Below are positions 8,575 to 17,151 of a DNA stretch of 64,000 bases, piece by piece. Below the pieces are notes generated by a model that saw only the letters and a program-made list of their open reading frames with translations, did not search any database and was not told the origin of the DNA. The position numbers and the translations under genes were made by a program. The stretch comes from a bacterium (GTDB taxonomy: Bacteria > Bacillota > Clostridia > Lachnospirales > Lachnospiraceae). The number at the start of each line of letters is the position of its first letter. Within the stretch, counting starts at the first letter, position 1. Where the stretch lies: assembly GCA_023663725.1 (NCBI GenBank), contig JAMPGX010000014.1, positions 35,890-99,889 on the forward strand. The letters are read 5' to 3'.

Positions 8575-9867
8575 CTATATATCTCGTTCCCGCTCTCGGA
8601 GGAATTCCCCATACAGAGGACAAATATATTGATCTATCTCGTATAACTTTAATGTACTCAGCACATCCTCCCAGTTTATCACCGCCAAAGCCATCACCAG
8701 TACAGCGTTCTCCTTTTGACAGCTGTACTCCTCTACACCGTATACCCTTTTGCCAAACATCATTGCTTTATTTTCTGATGTGTCCGTTACTACAAATCCC
8801 TCAAAAGGAATACCATTATTGAGAAAATAATTCGCCACTACCTGCCCATACCATCCAGCCCCATATATGTATATAGATTTAGACTGAGTCAATTCTACCA
8901 TTGCGTTTTGGAACTCCTCCTCATATCCCAACACCATGATATTGACCATTCGCTCCAACTCATTCAAATATCTGTCATATCCGTTCCCTAACTCCTCCTT
9001 AGCTGCTCTCATTAAGGCTTTGAACTCCTCTGAGCCAATCTTCCTTCTTGCTAAAACATCTACAAAGCCATGATGCCCTCGCGTCTCATATACCCCTAAA
9101 TAGAATTGATATTTTCCATCTGTATATTGATTATATTGATCCATAAATCTTGAGAATTGTGCCCGCCAGATCAATAACTTTTTTAAATCTCTATCCGAAC
9201 GCTTGGACCAGGAGCCATCAGCCCCAAATCTGTATACGCTCATTATTCTATCCATATAATACATTTTCCCTTTTGTAAATGCGAAGAAATCTGTGGGTAC
9301 ATCCCCAACCTCTCTGCACTCCAGAAAAATACCTTCTAATATAAATGCATCCTTCCTATGCATTTTAGCTGCTGTTGCAATAGGAGGAAAACGCCTGTCA
9401 AGCACATCCCTCGCTTCGAGATCTCTGCTCCGATCAAAATTATTCTGTACATCAAGGCGATTATTTTTGCATCTCCACATAATCGCATTATGAACAACAC
9501 ATGAGTATTCCGGGTGTGCCTCTAAAAAATCAGCCTGAATTTGTAGCTTGTGGCGATCTATCCAAAAATCATCTCCCTCGCAAAACGCAACATACTTACC
9601 TCTGATCATCGGGACCAGGAGTTGTTGCGTAATCTTCACTCCCTTACTCCATTGATTTTCCTTTTCATAAACTATTCGAAAAACATCTGGATATTTCGCC
9701 TCATACTCCTTTAATATTACTTGCGTCCCATCAGTCGACGCGTCATCATGAATGATATATTCAACCTCGAAATCTGTTTCCTGCATCAATAAGCCTTCCA
9801 GCATATCCTGTACATAGTCAGCCTGATTATAAGTCAGACATATCACGGTAACTAACGGCTGTGACAT
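8575..9867 (-). CDS. GT2 glycosyltransferase with C-terminal Rossmann-like domain
   Basis: A 430-residue protein. Residues 1-240 are a family 2 GT-A domain (LVTVICLTYNQADYV, DDASTDGT, and the metal/nucleotide site EGDDFW). Residues 315-425 form a second domain with a dinucleotide-type loop, IYIYGAGWYGQVVANYF, followed by GFVVTD. Similar C-terminal or N-terminal domains occur in four other products of this operon. ATG 9867 follows AAGGAGGGAG. It is the last gene of the 19-gene operon and a paralogue of the enzyme at 20630-21628. Its likely role is sugar transfer in flagellin glycan assembly. Confidence 0.85.
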   Translation of the reverse strand: MSQPLVTVICLTYNQADYVQDMLEGLLMQETDFEVEYIIHDDASTDGTQVILKEYEAKYPDVFRIVYEKENQWSKGVKITQQLLVPMIRGKYVAFCEGDDFWIDRHKLQIQADFLEAHPEYSCVVHNAIMWRCKNNRLDVQNNFDRSRDLEARDVLDRRFPPIATAAKMHRKDAFILEGIFLECREVGDVPTDFFAFTKGKMYYMDRIMSVYRFGADGSWSKRSDRDLKKLLIWRAQFSRFMDQYNQYTDGKYQFYLGVYETRGHHGFVDVLARRKIGSEEFKALMRAAKEELGNGYDRYLNELERMVNIMVLGYEEEFQNAMVELTQSKSIYIYGAGWYGQVVANYFLNNGIPFEGFVVTDTSENKAMMFGKRVYGVEEYSCQKENAVLVMALAVINWEDVLSTLKLYEIDQYICPLYGEFLRERERDI

Positions 9868-9901
9868 ATTCTCCCTCCTTTTCTTTGAGTCGTTCTCGCC
9901 A

Positions 9902-10972
9902 CTATAAGAGCAGTTCCTGCTTTTCCACTATAATCTTTATATATTCCTCTTTCTTATCGCGCATGACCTCCAATCCACTCAATAATTCTTCAAAATCAAA
10001 TCTATGTGTAATGTATTTTTCCGGACATATTTTGCCATTCCGAAGCCTATCCAACACATAGTGCCAGTCATCATCCGCGTCATGTGTAAAGGAAGAATTC
10101 CAGCTTCCCTGAACAGTCAACTGGTTCCTCAGAATTTTCCAATAAATATTCTTTTCTAGTATGATATTAGAAACTGGATTGCCTACAAGCTGTACGACCC
10201 CTCCGGGCGCTACACTGTCAATCCCCTCACTGATCGTTTCATTCTTGCCAACACACTCAAAATATACATCCACTCCCTGCCCATCCGTCCGGTCCATCAG
10301 CCATTCATGCGGAGACATGCTCCTACTGTCACAGAAATCTTTATCTGGCAGGCCAAGCTCAATAGCAGCCTTATGTTGTATATCCTTGTTTCCCACCACA
10401 AAGACATTTGAAATATCTGCTTCCTTTAGAAACATTGTCAGCCATATTCCAATTGCCCCCAATCCACAGACCGCCACCTTAGCTGACGGAATCAGACTCT
10501 TCAACAAAGCATGCCTCATAGCATGCACGGCCACAGCCATAGGCTCCATAATTGCAGCCTGCCCATAGGTCACAATATCTGGCAATTCCAGCAGATTCCA
10601 TTGTGGCACTGCCACATACTCTGCAAATCCTCCATTCCTTCTTGAGCCTAGATAACTGTATTCACGGCATAGCTCATAATGTCCTTCACGACAAGGGATG
10701 CACTTTCTGCAGGGTATCAATGGAAAGATGCACACTCTCTTGCCCATCCAGCTTCTGTCGGCATACCTGCCCACATCCACTACTTTTCCTGAAAACTCAT
10801 GACCTACTATCAAGGGATAGTAATAGGAACCTGTCTGAAAGATTCTCGGTATATCCGAACCGCAGACCCCTGCTGCATGTATCTCAATCAAGACATCATT
10901 ATCCATTAGAGGCGGAATCGCTACATCTTCATATCTCAGATCATTGATATCATGTAAAACATATGCTTTCAT
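9902..10972 (-). CDS. Zinc-dependent medium-chain dehydrogenase, TarJ/polyol-phosphate dehydrogenase-like
   Basis: A 356-residue MDR-family alcohol dehydrogenase. The catalytic zinc site is in GVCGSDIPRIFQ and VGHEFSG; the structural zinc site is CRKCIPCREGHYELC; the NAD(P) loop is VCGLGAIG. The closest functional context is the TarJ/sorbitol dehydrogenase group that reduces ketopentose phosphates to pentitol phosphates, because a TarI/IspD-like cytidylyltransferase and a pentulose-phosphate epimerase lie two and three genes upstream. ATG 10972 (after TGAGGAATAAA) is preferred over 10984. Substrate is inferred from context. Confidence 0.8.
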   Translation of the reverse strand: MKAYVLHDINDLRYEDVAIPPLMDNDVLIEIHAAGVCGSDIPRIFQTGSYYYPLIVGHEFSGKVVDVGRYADRSWMGKRVCIFPLIPCRKCIPCREGHYELCREYSYLGSRRNGGFAEYVAVPQWNLLELPDIVTYGQAAIMEPMAVAVHAMRHALLKSLIPSAKVAVCGLGAIGIWLTMFLKEADISNVFVVGNKDIQHKAAIELGLPDKDFCDSRSMSPHEWLMDRTDGQGVDVYFECVGKNETISEGIDSVAPGGVVQLVGNPVSNIILEKNIYWKILRNQLTVQGSWNSSFTHDADDDWHYVLDRLRNGKICPEKYITHRFDFEELLSGLEVMRDKKEEYIKIIVEKQELLL

Positions 10973-10985
10973 TTTATTCCTCATC

Positions 10986-12020
10986 TCAATATTTCATCTC
11001 CAATTTGACATACGCCAAATATTGTCCCAATGAACAAATCCCCTCCTGCACCAGCTGTCTTTTGTCCAGATAGTGTTTTACTGCCTGCAATGAATCTTTT
11101 AACATCGGCTTGATCCAACTCCCTTGCCCTGATTCCCTGTCTATTTTTAAGAAATAGTTGTTTAAACGCATAACCCAATAAATGTATTGATTATCTCCAC
11201 ACCAGCTCATGAATTTCCACTGGTTCTCCTTGATGGAATATTCATAATCGATGGGATACTCGCTAAAAACACTATATTGTCCAGTTTCCATAGAATATAT
11301 GAAAATTTCATTTCCAAGTCCTGGCATCATCCAGATGTGCTTTTTCGTTACACATAATCTGGTACATATATATTTATCCTGCACTGATACAATAGGGATA
11401 AAATTGTCTGTCATCTTATACACTGTGTTACCGGCCAATGCATATATAGTACCGTTTGCATAAGTTATGTTGGAGATATCGTCGGGTAATGTTATATGCT
11501 TGATTGAATCTATCTGGTAATGATTCAGGTTATACCGAATGCCAACCTTATGCATGCGATTAATCAAAAACATACTATCTCCGCAAAAACATCCTGTGTC
11601 AAAGATATATCCATCGCCACTATATGGTATATCGATGGTATACCTCTGCGTTGTTTTCGAGCGGGAATCAAATACTACTACAGCCGCCACATCACGGAGA
11701 AAAAAGAAAAGTCTTTCTCTATAGCGACACATACTTACAAATCGCTTATCATAACATCCCAGATCATGATAAATGATCGTATTGCCTTCTAGCTTTGATT
11801 CCGCAATCCACGCTCCATTTGCATCCACAGCATATATCGCATCATTGATCACAGTAATATATGTCACCTTACTTTTTAAGGCGTCTCTTTGCATTACATC
11901 AACTTCTCCATTGGATAGATCTACCTGAAGAAAAGCGCCACTATTTTCTGCTATATAGAGCATCTTATTATTATGCATACAACAACAATTGCCTTGTATA
12001 AATTCAATATCACTTTTCAT
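10986..12020 (-). CDS. Predicted beta-propeller protein of unknown function
   Basis: I do not recognise a named family. The 344 residues contain about seven irregular repeats of a short hydrophobic strand followed by a turn and a second strand, for example MLYIAENSGAFLQVDLSNGE, AIYAVDANGAWIAES, TIYALAGNTVYKM and YIYWVMRLNNYFLKIDRESG, consistent with a propeller of WD/kelch/NHL type. There is no signal peptide or membrane segment. ATG 12020 follows GGAG at 9 bases; a GTG at 12056 is also in frame. It sits inside the glycan operon between the cytidylyltransferase and the dehydrogenase, so it is presumably part of the same pathway or senses its product. Confidence 0.7.
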   Translation of the reverse strand: MKSDIEFIQGNCCCMHNNKMLYIAENSGAFLQVDLSNGEVDVMQRDALKSKVTYITVINDAIYAVDANGAWIAESKLEGNTIIYHDLGCYDKRFVSMCRYRERLFFFLRDVAAVVVFDSRSKTTQRYTIDIPYSGDGYIFDTGCFCGDSMFLINRMHKVGIRYNLNHYQIDSIKHITLPDDISNITYANGTIYALAGNTVYKMTDNFIPIVSVQDKYICTRLCVTKKHIWMMPGLGNEIFIYSMETGQYSVFSEYPIDYEYSIKENQWKFMSWCGDNQYIYWVMRLNNYFLKIDRESGQGSWIKPMLKDSLQAVKHYLDKRQLVQEGICSLGQYLAYVKLEMKY

Positions 12021-12060
12021 GTATCCGTTCTCCAATCCCTCATGATAACAGATCACGCAT

Positions 12061-12777
12061 TTACACCGTTTTCTCTAACACCTTCTGCCGAAAACGCTCT
12101 AAGTCAGCCTCCGTTGTGATTTTGAAGTTCCCCTCATCACCATCTATCATAACAATGTCAAGTCCTGCCATAACAGCTGGTTCCGTAGAACCGTTGACCC
12201 TTAATAACTGCTCCGAGGAAAGCGCCCTGTTTGCATGGTAATAGACTCCCAGCCGAAATACCTCCGGCGCTTGTCCCGCAAAGACTTTTTTCCTGTCAAG
12301 CAGGGAATCCACCCGCTTTCCATCGCAGCTGAGATAAACTGTATCCTTCATCGACAACACCGGCATTACCCCATCGTGTTCGCCGATTCTGGCAAAGCAT
12401 GCCTTTATAAATTCCTTCTCTACAAGGGGTCTCGCCGCATCGTGAATCATTATACAGCTATCGTCAGGCGCATATTGTTTCACGTCCTCCAAACCATTCA
12501 AGATCGAAAGCTGTCTGTTTTTCCCCGGTCTCGAAAACCCTTTAAGCTTGTGTAAATATTGATTGTGCCCCATACTTTGTCTGATAAAGGCATGCCATGC
12601 ATCATCCGCCACAATCTGTATCGCGTCTATAACATCATTGTCCAAAAACTTTTCAAGGCTATAGGCTATAACCGGCTTCCCCTGCACCGCCAAATATTGT
12701 TTGGGAATATTGCTGTGAAGCCGCACCCCTGTCCCTCCTGCCAATATAATCGCCGTATTCACACCATTTGCCCCCAT
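12061..12777 (-). CDS. IspD/TarI-family cytidylyltransferase
   Basis: A 238-residue CTP-dependent nucleotidyltransferase. It has TAIILAGGTGVRLHSNIPKQY (the IspD/TarI nucleotide loop), IMIHDAARPLVEKEF and the late MIDGDEGNFKITTEADL (D-x-x-NFKIT is the family's C-terminal signature). With a dehydrogenase and a pentulose-phosphate epimerase around it, it more likely makes a CDP-pentitol (ribitol, arabinitol or xylitol) for a glycan than the isoprenoid intermediate made by IspD. The ATG at 12777 lacks a clear ribosome binding site; GTG 12762, eight bases after GGGGG, may be the true start. Confidence 0.8.
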   Translation of the reverse strand: MGANGVNTAIILAGGTGVRLHSNIPKQYLAVQGKPVIAYSLEKFLDNDVIDAIQIVADDAWHAFIRQSMGHNQYLHKLKGFSRPGKNRQLSILNGLEDVKQYAPDDSCIMIHDAARPLVEKEFIKACFARIGEHDGVMPVLSMKDTVYLSCDGKRVDSLLDRKKVFAGQAPEVFRLGVYYHANRALSSEQLLRVNGSTEPAVMAGLDIVMIDGDEGNFKITTEADLERFRQKVLEKTV

Positions 12778-12782
12778 ATATT

Positions 12783-13469
12783 CTAATTCCGACCAGCCAA
12801 TTGTGCCGCCTCGCCGTATTTCCGAATTTCGGCTATTATTTCACTGTATGGCCTGTTTTTCCCAAAAAGAAGCGTAGTTCCCAGCACAAATCCGGATACT
12901 CCTTTGGGCTGAAACTGTATGATCTTATCCGCGCTGCATGCGCCATCCCAATAAACAGTAAAATCCATTTCCGCCTTCATAGATAGCAACTTGTCGATCT
13001 TTCCGCCAACATAGGGCAGATACATCTGCGCAGCATTGCCTGGATTCACCGACATGACAAGCACCTTCTTGACAATCCGAAGCATCTCGTATACTGTCTC
13101 GATGCTGGTTCCCGGATTGATGGCAATCCCCGGTACCATCCCCGCATCAATAATCTTCTGCAAAGTTGTGGATGGATGGTATTCTGCCTCCGGATGAATA
13201 TAAACTGTATCTCCTGGACGCAACTTCTTTAAAAACATATGAATGTTATTGTTGGGATGCTCAATCATCAGATGTACATCAAGAGGACTCTGGGTAGCGG
13301 TAGCTATATAGGCCATATCATTGATAGACATCGCAAAATTAGGAACATATCTACCATCCATAATGTCAATATGGAAAGAGTCTATACCAGCCTCATCCAA
13401 CTCTCTTACTTCCCTCTCCAAGTTGCCATAATTTGCGCACATCATTGATGCGTTCAATTCAAAGTACAT
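12783..13469 (-). CDS. Ribulose-phosphate 3-epimerase-like protein (divergent)
   Basis: A 228-residue TIM-barrel epimerase: HIDIMDGRYVPNFAMS (catalytic Asp and substrate loop), DVHLMIEHP and the second Asp in WDGACSA. Two conserved loops differ from the housekeeping enzyme: NPGNAAQ replaces the usual NPGFGGQ, and WDGAC replaces VDGGI, so it may act on a different pentulose phosphate or be specialised for this pathway. It would interconvert ribulose-5-phosphate and xylulose-5-phosphate, supplying the ketose to be reduced and activated by the next genes. ATG 13469 follows GAGGAGG. Confidence 0.8.
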   Translation of the reverse strand: MYFELNASMMCANYGNLEREVRELDEAGIDSFHIDIMDGRYVPNFAMSINDMAYIATATQSPLDVHLMIEHPNNNIHMFLKKLRPGDTVYIHPEAEYHPSTTLQKIIDAGMVPGIAINPGTSIETVYEMLRIVKKVLVMSVNPGNAAQMYLPYVGGKIDKLLSMKAEMDFTVYWDGACSADKIIQFQPKGVSGFVLGTTLLFGKNRPYSEIIAEIRKYGEAAQLAGRN

Positions 13470-13497
13470 TGCATTCCTCCTCGTAAGAACAGCTTCA

Positions 13498-14592
13498 CTA
13501 ACGCAAAAAGTTTTTATTAGCGTACACTATTGTATATTTTTCTCTATGTCTCTCAAAAAAATAGGTAATCAACCTCTCAGATAAAAATCCTGGATATCGG
13601 TTCATATATGTATCTTCCCGCTCCCCGCCGTGTGCTGCCACCGCATCCAAAATAGGATAAAGCCAGCTGCATAGCTCTCGCAGTACTTCTCTGCGGGCGA
13701 TAATCATGTTGCAAGGAGAATACAAATACCCCTCAAAAAACCTTTTGGCATCATCATACTCGTCCGGAAGCTCGTTTCTGAAATATTCCATCATATATTC
13801 CCAGTCGGCACTGTCATGCCTTTCCATATAATTATCCGCTATACTGGGGCCGACATACAACGGCACTGGCAGAATGACATCCACATGGTTAGCAATAATG
13901 CGCGGCACCCAGTCAACGGGCAACAGAAAATGCCTCCTGTAATGTGCCAATCCTACATAATCCTCCCTGGCATTTTTCCATACCCAATACAGGCCCGTAA
14001 GTTCACAGTATTGCCTGTTTTTATGGGATATGTTTTCCCCCTCACAATCGGTGATGACCTCCGGCGATATTCTCTGACTGGTCAACGCCGCTCCAACCTG
14101 CAGCATCGTTTCATCCTCTGTCATATGGTATTCGTCTGTCAACGGCATATCCAGAATTGAGCATGCCACATAAATTCTTGCCGTCTTGTGTGGACAGCAC
14201 ACTTCCGTCTGCAAATCGTTGACAAGCCTAAAGGTTCTTCCCATACTGCGCCAATATTTGTGGATAAATTGATTGCGAAGCCGCATATCCAGCTCCACAG
14301 TCAGAGGTATGATCTTCTTCATGCCTGCATCCCGTAGTTCCTTCACGACCTTGGGGTGATTGGCTCCACGCATACCTATATAAACGGGATAGTCCGTACA
14401 CAGGCCGCTCCCAATCAGACGAACAGGAATGCCATCCACCGTATCCTTGTTTTCTGACATATTGTCAACCAGAAACGCTTCGGTCAGGACATCGGGATAC
14501 AGATACTCCAGATACTTCCGCAATGTTCTCCCTCTGGAATGCGCACCAGCTATATATATTCTCGTTGAAGTCCTCTCCCGCCCCTCTCTCAT
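13498..14592 (-). CDS. DUF4422 glycosyltransferase with N-terminal Rossmann-like domain
   Basis: A 364-residue protein. Residues 1-110 form a Rossmann-like domain (RIYIAGAHSRGRTLRKYL, then AFLVDN) related to those of the GT2 and radical SAM proteins of this operon. Residues 135-364 are a DUF4422 domain, a family of capsule and exopolysaccharide glycosyltransferases, with the typical ELTGLYWVWKN and DYVGLAHYRRHF blocks. The ATG overlaps the stop of the upstream dehydratase gene by 4 bases (ATGA), showing translational coupling to that metabolic block. Confidence 0.8.
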   Translation of the reverse strand: MREGRERTSTRIYIAGAHSRGRTLRKYLEYLYPDVLTEAFLVDNMSENKDTVDGIPVRLIGSGLCTDYPVYIGMRGANHPKVVKELRDAGMKKIIPLTVELDMRLRNQFIHKYWRSMGRTFRLVNDLQTEVCCPHKTARIYVACSILDMPLTDEYHMTEDETMLQVGAALTSQRISPEVITDCEGENISHKNRQYCELTGLYWVWKNAREDYVGLAHYRRHFLLPVDWVPRIIANHVDVILPVPLYVGPSIADNYMERHDSADWEYMMEYFRNELPDEYDDAKRFFEGYLYSPCNMIIARREVLRELCSWLYPILDAVAAHGGEREDTYMNRYPGFLSERLITYFFERHREKYTIVYANKNFLR

Positions 14593-15458
14593 GATACTCT
14601 ATTCTCCAAAATAACAGAGGCATGCCTTGGCTCAAAACAGCAACATGGCCTCATGCATACGATCCGTACGCCGCTCGCTCTCTGCGGACCAACCTTCATA
14701 AATGTTGCCAACACCGATGTGCTCCCCCCCAGCCCGATGGGGCCAATTCCCGCTTGATTGACACGCTCCGTAATCTCACTTTCCAGCTGGCTCTGGTTCT
14801 CGTAGTCTCCCTCCACCAAGGCCTGCAACATCATTGCTGTGGCTTCATAATGAGACCTTCCAATTCCAACTGCAAGTGTACACGGCGTGCAGCCCAACAG
14901 CGTTGCCCCCTCCGTTGCCCACGAGACGATTTCATCCACTACATTGCCAATATCATGCCTGTGAAATACTCGGTATGTCTTTGCCCTGATTGCAGGTCCT
15001 CCGCCAAACATAAGTATATGCAGTCTGATCAAGTCCTCCTCAATACTTCTAATCATGATCGGCGCCATCTCCAAAGCTCCCGGGTCTTCATACAACCCCT
15101 GAGATTGATCCAGCCTATCGCACGCCTCTCCCTTAACTGCCATGGGACGTCCGGGCAGTTTTCTCAGCCCTTGCGCAATACCTTCTTTGACTGCCTCCAA
15201 TAATCCACCTGTAACCGGACAATTAGGGCCTATTTCCAGCAAAAGATGAGGAATACCTGTATCATCGCAGAGCGGGCTCCTGTTTTCTTCTGCAATCTCT
15301 GCATTTTTAAGTATTATCTCCAACGCCCACCTTGCCCGCTCGTTATCTTCCGCAGCAATCCGCCGCTGGTAAGCAGCTTTCTTATCCGCTAAGAATGTGG
15401 AACCAGCACAAACCAAGGTGTCGCACACTTTTTCAACTATCTCCTTGTAATCTTGCAT
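14589..15458 (-). CDS. Class I fumarase/L-tartrate dehydratase-type alpha subunit
   Basis: A 289-residue homologue of the iron-sulphur hydro-lyase N-terminal domain (Fumerase, PF05681). Conserved features include PLCDDTGIPHLLLEIG, where the Cys is a cluster ligand, GGGPAIRAKTYRVFHRHD, and the second cluster region LGCTPCTLAVGIGRSHYEA. It would form a heteromer with the beta subunit encoded 14 bases upstream and add or remove water from a 2-hydroxy dicarboxylic acid. The position inside a flagellin glycan operon is unusual and suggests a dedicated substrate rather than a citric-acid-cycle role. Confidence 0.85.
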   Translation of the reverse strand: MQDYKEIVEKVCDTLVCAGSTFLADKKAAYQRRIAAEDNERARWALEIILKNAEIAEENRSPLCDDTGIPHLLLEIGPNCPVTGGLLEAVKEGIAQGLRKLPGRPMAVKGEACDRLDQSQGLYEDPGALEMAPIMIRSIEEDLIRLHILMFGGGPAIRAKTYRVFHRHDIGNVVDEIVSWATEGATLLGCTPCTLAVGIGRSHYEATAMMLQALVEGDYENQSQLESEITERVNQAGIGPIGLGGSTSVLATFMKVGPQRASGVRIVCMRPCCCFEPRHASVILENRVS

Positions 15459-15472
15459 TCCGCTCCTCGTTT

Positions 15473-15976
15473 CTAATAGATGCTCTCGTCGTGCGCTGCG
15501 GCAACAATGGCAGGATATTCCCTGACTTCGATTTCATAAAAGGCCTCCATGCCCAATTCTGGAAAAGCCACAACACGACGGGATAGCGTGTTTTTCTCCA
15601 AAAGGGCAGTGACAGGGGGCATAACCGCATAGACGGAATGATATTGATTCAACAGTTCAATGGTCTTCCTCCCGATTGCCCCCTTTCCCAGATGCATTTT
15701 TACACCTGCTTGGGAAAGCATCGGAAAGCTGCTTTCTATCTCGACTTTATTGCTAGATGTAGGTCCCACTCCCGCAGCGCTGACTGCCGTGTGAAAGATT
15801 ACGCTTCCCTCCAACTCAATCCCATATTGTTCCAGCTTTCTATCCTCAATCAGCTTACAGATTCTGGGCAGGACAGCATCGCGACCACAATATATTTTCC
15901 CTGTTATCCGTATCATCTCTCCAACATGCAACCCCTGCACTACCTCATTGGAAATCGGTGTCTGTATGTTTCTCAT
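15473..15976 (-). CDS. Class I fumarase/L-tartrate dehydratase-type beta subunit
   Basis: A 167-residue protein matching the Fumerase_C domain (PF05683): GKIYCGRDAVLPRICKLIE, IFHTAVSAAGVGPTSSNKVE and KMHLGKGAIG are the usual blocks, followed by the FPELGMEAFYEIEVREYPAI tail region. It is the partner of the alpha subunit just downstream; both are of normal length and look intact. ATG 15976 follows GGAGATC; the upstream lyase ends 2 bases before it. Confidence 0.85.
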   Translation of the reverse strand: MRNIQTPISNEVVQGLHVGEMIRITGKIYCGRDAVLPRICKLIEDRKLEQYGIELEGSVIFHTAVSAAGVGPTSSNKVEIESSFPMLSQAGVKMHLGKGAIGRKTIELLNQYHSVYAVMPPVTALLEKNTLSRRVVAFPELGMEAFYEIEVREYPAIVAAAHDESIY

Positions 15977-15978
15977 GT

Positions 15979-17145
15979 TTAGATCTCCATCCCGTCTTTT
16001 TTCACTTCCGCGAAAAGTTGAATGAAACTACTTTCATTCTCTATTACACCAAATGCACGCGCACGCATATATATCTTTTCCGCCCAGTTCGTGTGAGGTT
16101 TGACTTCGTTCATCTTATTGCCGCCTTCCCCTTTAAACACGCCTCCCTCTTCGTTATGCAGAATATTGACCGCGTCCTGATATTCTTCTTTTGTCACTGC
16201 CTGCATTGCGTTAACGTATTTAATATGTGTGGGGTGTATCACCGTCCTACCGATAAACCCATTCGCCTTATCCAAAATCACCTCTCTCAGTAGTCCGTCC
16301 ACTTCCATATTGACAATGGGAATTCTCTTCAACAGGCAATCTTCAATATCATGACTGGGCAGCGCTTCAAACATCATCTGCTTACTTGCACGAAAATACT
16401 CCCACACCGGACCGGATACCACATAGTCATTGTTGCGCCCAAAAACATTAATAATATCTGACAGAATCTCACGTACTGTCAGAATGTCATAGATTGAATA
16501 GTCCACTCCCCTTCTCACGCCAAAGCAGGAGGAAAAGTCCGTTGCTCCAACACGCACCTGCAACACGATATCCTTATATTGCTCCAGAATCTTCCGGATT
16601 CCAATCAATTCGTCCATTCGCGTCTCTTTTAGAGCAACCTCCACGTCCTCTATTATAGGCATTGCGTATATAATTTCATCAAACTTTTTATTCAGGTTTT
16701 CTAAATACTCCAAATATGCGCTGCCATTACGAGTGTTAAACTTAGGGAAATTAATTCCTGTCAAAACCCGCACCTGGTGTTTTGTCAACTGTTCCGCAAA
16801 ACGCTCAAACTGCTGTTGATTTCTGACGCGACAGAAAATCAGCGGAATATCCTCATATGACAATACTCCGCCATCCAACGCGTCTGCAAGCCTGTCCAAA
16901 GTGTTAAGCACATTTTGCTCCGCCTGTTCCACCTGATCTTCCGGACATGCGTCCTCAAAGCAAAATACCATGGAAGTAAGCTCCGGTATCTGACGACCCA
17001 ATATTTTATCTGCGAAATCCTTAGTACCCGGCATGTAGATTGTGGCGCCCAGACAGTATTGAAGAAAACTCTTATCGGTATATTTGTTGAATTCCTCTGG
17101 CTCAACCACAAAGCTGAAGCCTGGACTATATTTGTGATGTCTCAT
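15979..17145 (-). CDS. CitE-like C-C bond lyase (HpcH/HpaI superfamily)
   Basis: A 388-residue TIM-barrel protein of the citrate lyase beta/HpcH-HpaI superfamily, closest to the C-C_Bond_Lyase group. Supporting blocks are ATIYMPGTKDFADKI, TSMVFCFEDACPEDQVE (acidic metal-binding site), YAMPIIEDVEVAL, VRVGATDFSSCFGVRRG and GFIGRTVIHPTHIKYVNA. Such enzymes cleave or form bonds in 2-keto acids, often acyl-CoA or oxaloacetate-derived. In this operon it lies between a fumarase-type dehydratase and a phosphonopyruvate-decarboxylase-like enzyme, suggesting a short acid-building pathway. The substrate is unknown. Confidence 0.75.
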   Translation of the reverse strand: MRHHKYSPGFSFVVEPEEFNKYTDKSFLQYCLGATIYMPGTKDFADKILGRQIPELTSMVFCFEDACPEDQVEQAEQNVLNTLDRLADALDGGVLSYEDIPLIFCRVRNQQQFERFAEQLTKHQVRVLTGINFPKFNTRNGSAYLEYLENLNKKFDEIIYAMPIIEDVEVALKETRMDELIGIRKILEQYKDIVLQVRVGATDFSSCFGVRRGVDYSIYDILTVREILSDIINVFGRNNDYVVSGPVWEYFRASKQMMFEALPSHDIEDCLLKRIPIVNMEVDGLLREVILDKANGFIGRTVIHPTHIKYVNAMQAVTKEEYQDAVNILHNEEGGVFKGEGGNKMNEVKPHTNWAEKIYMRARAFGVIENESSFIQLFAEVKKDGMEI

Positions 17146-17151
17146 CTTTTG

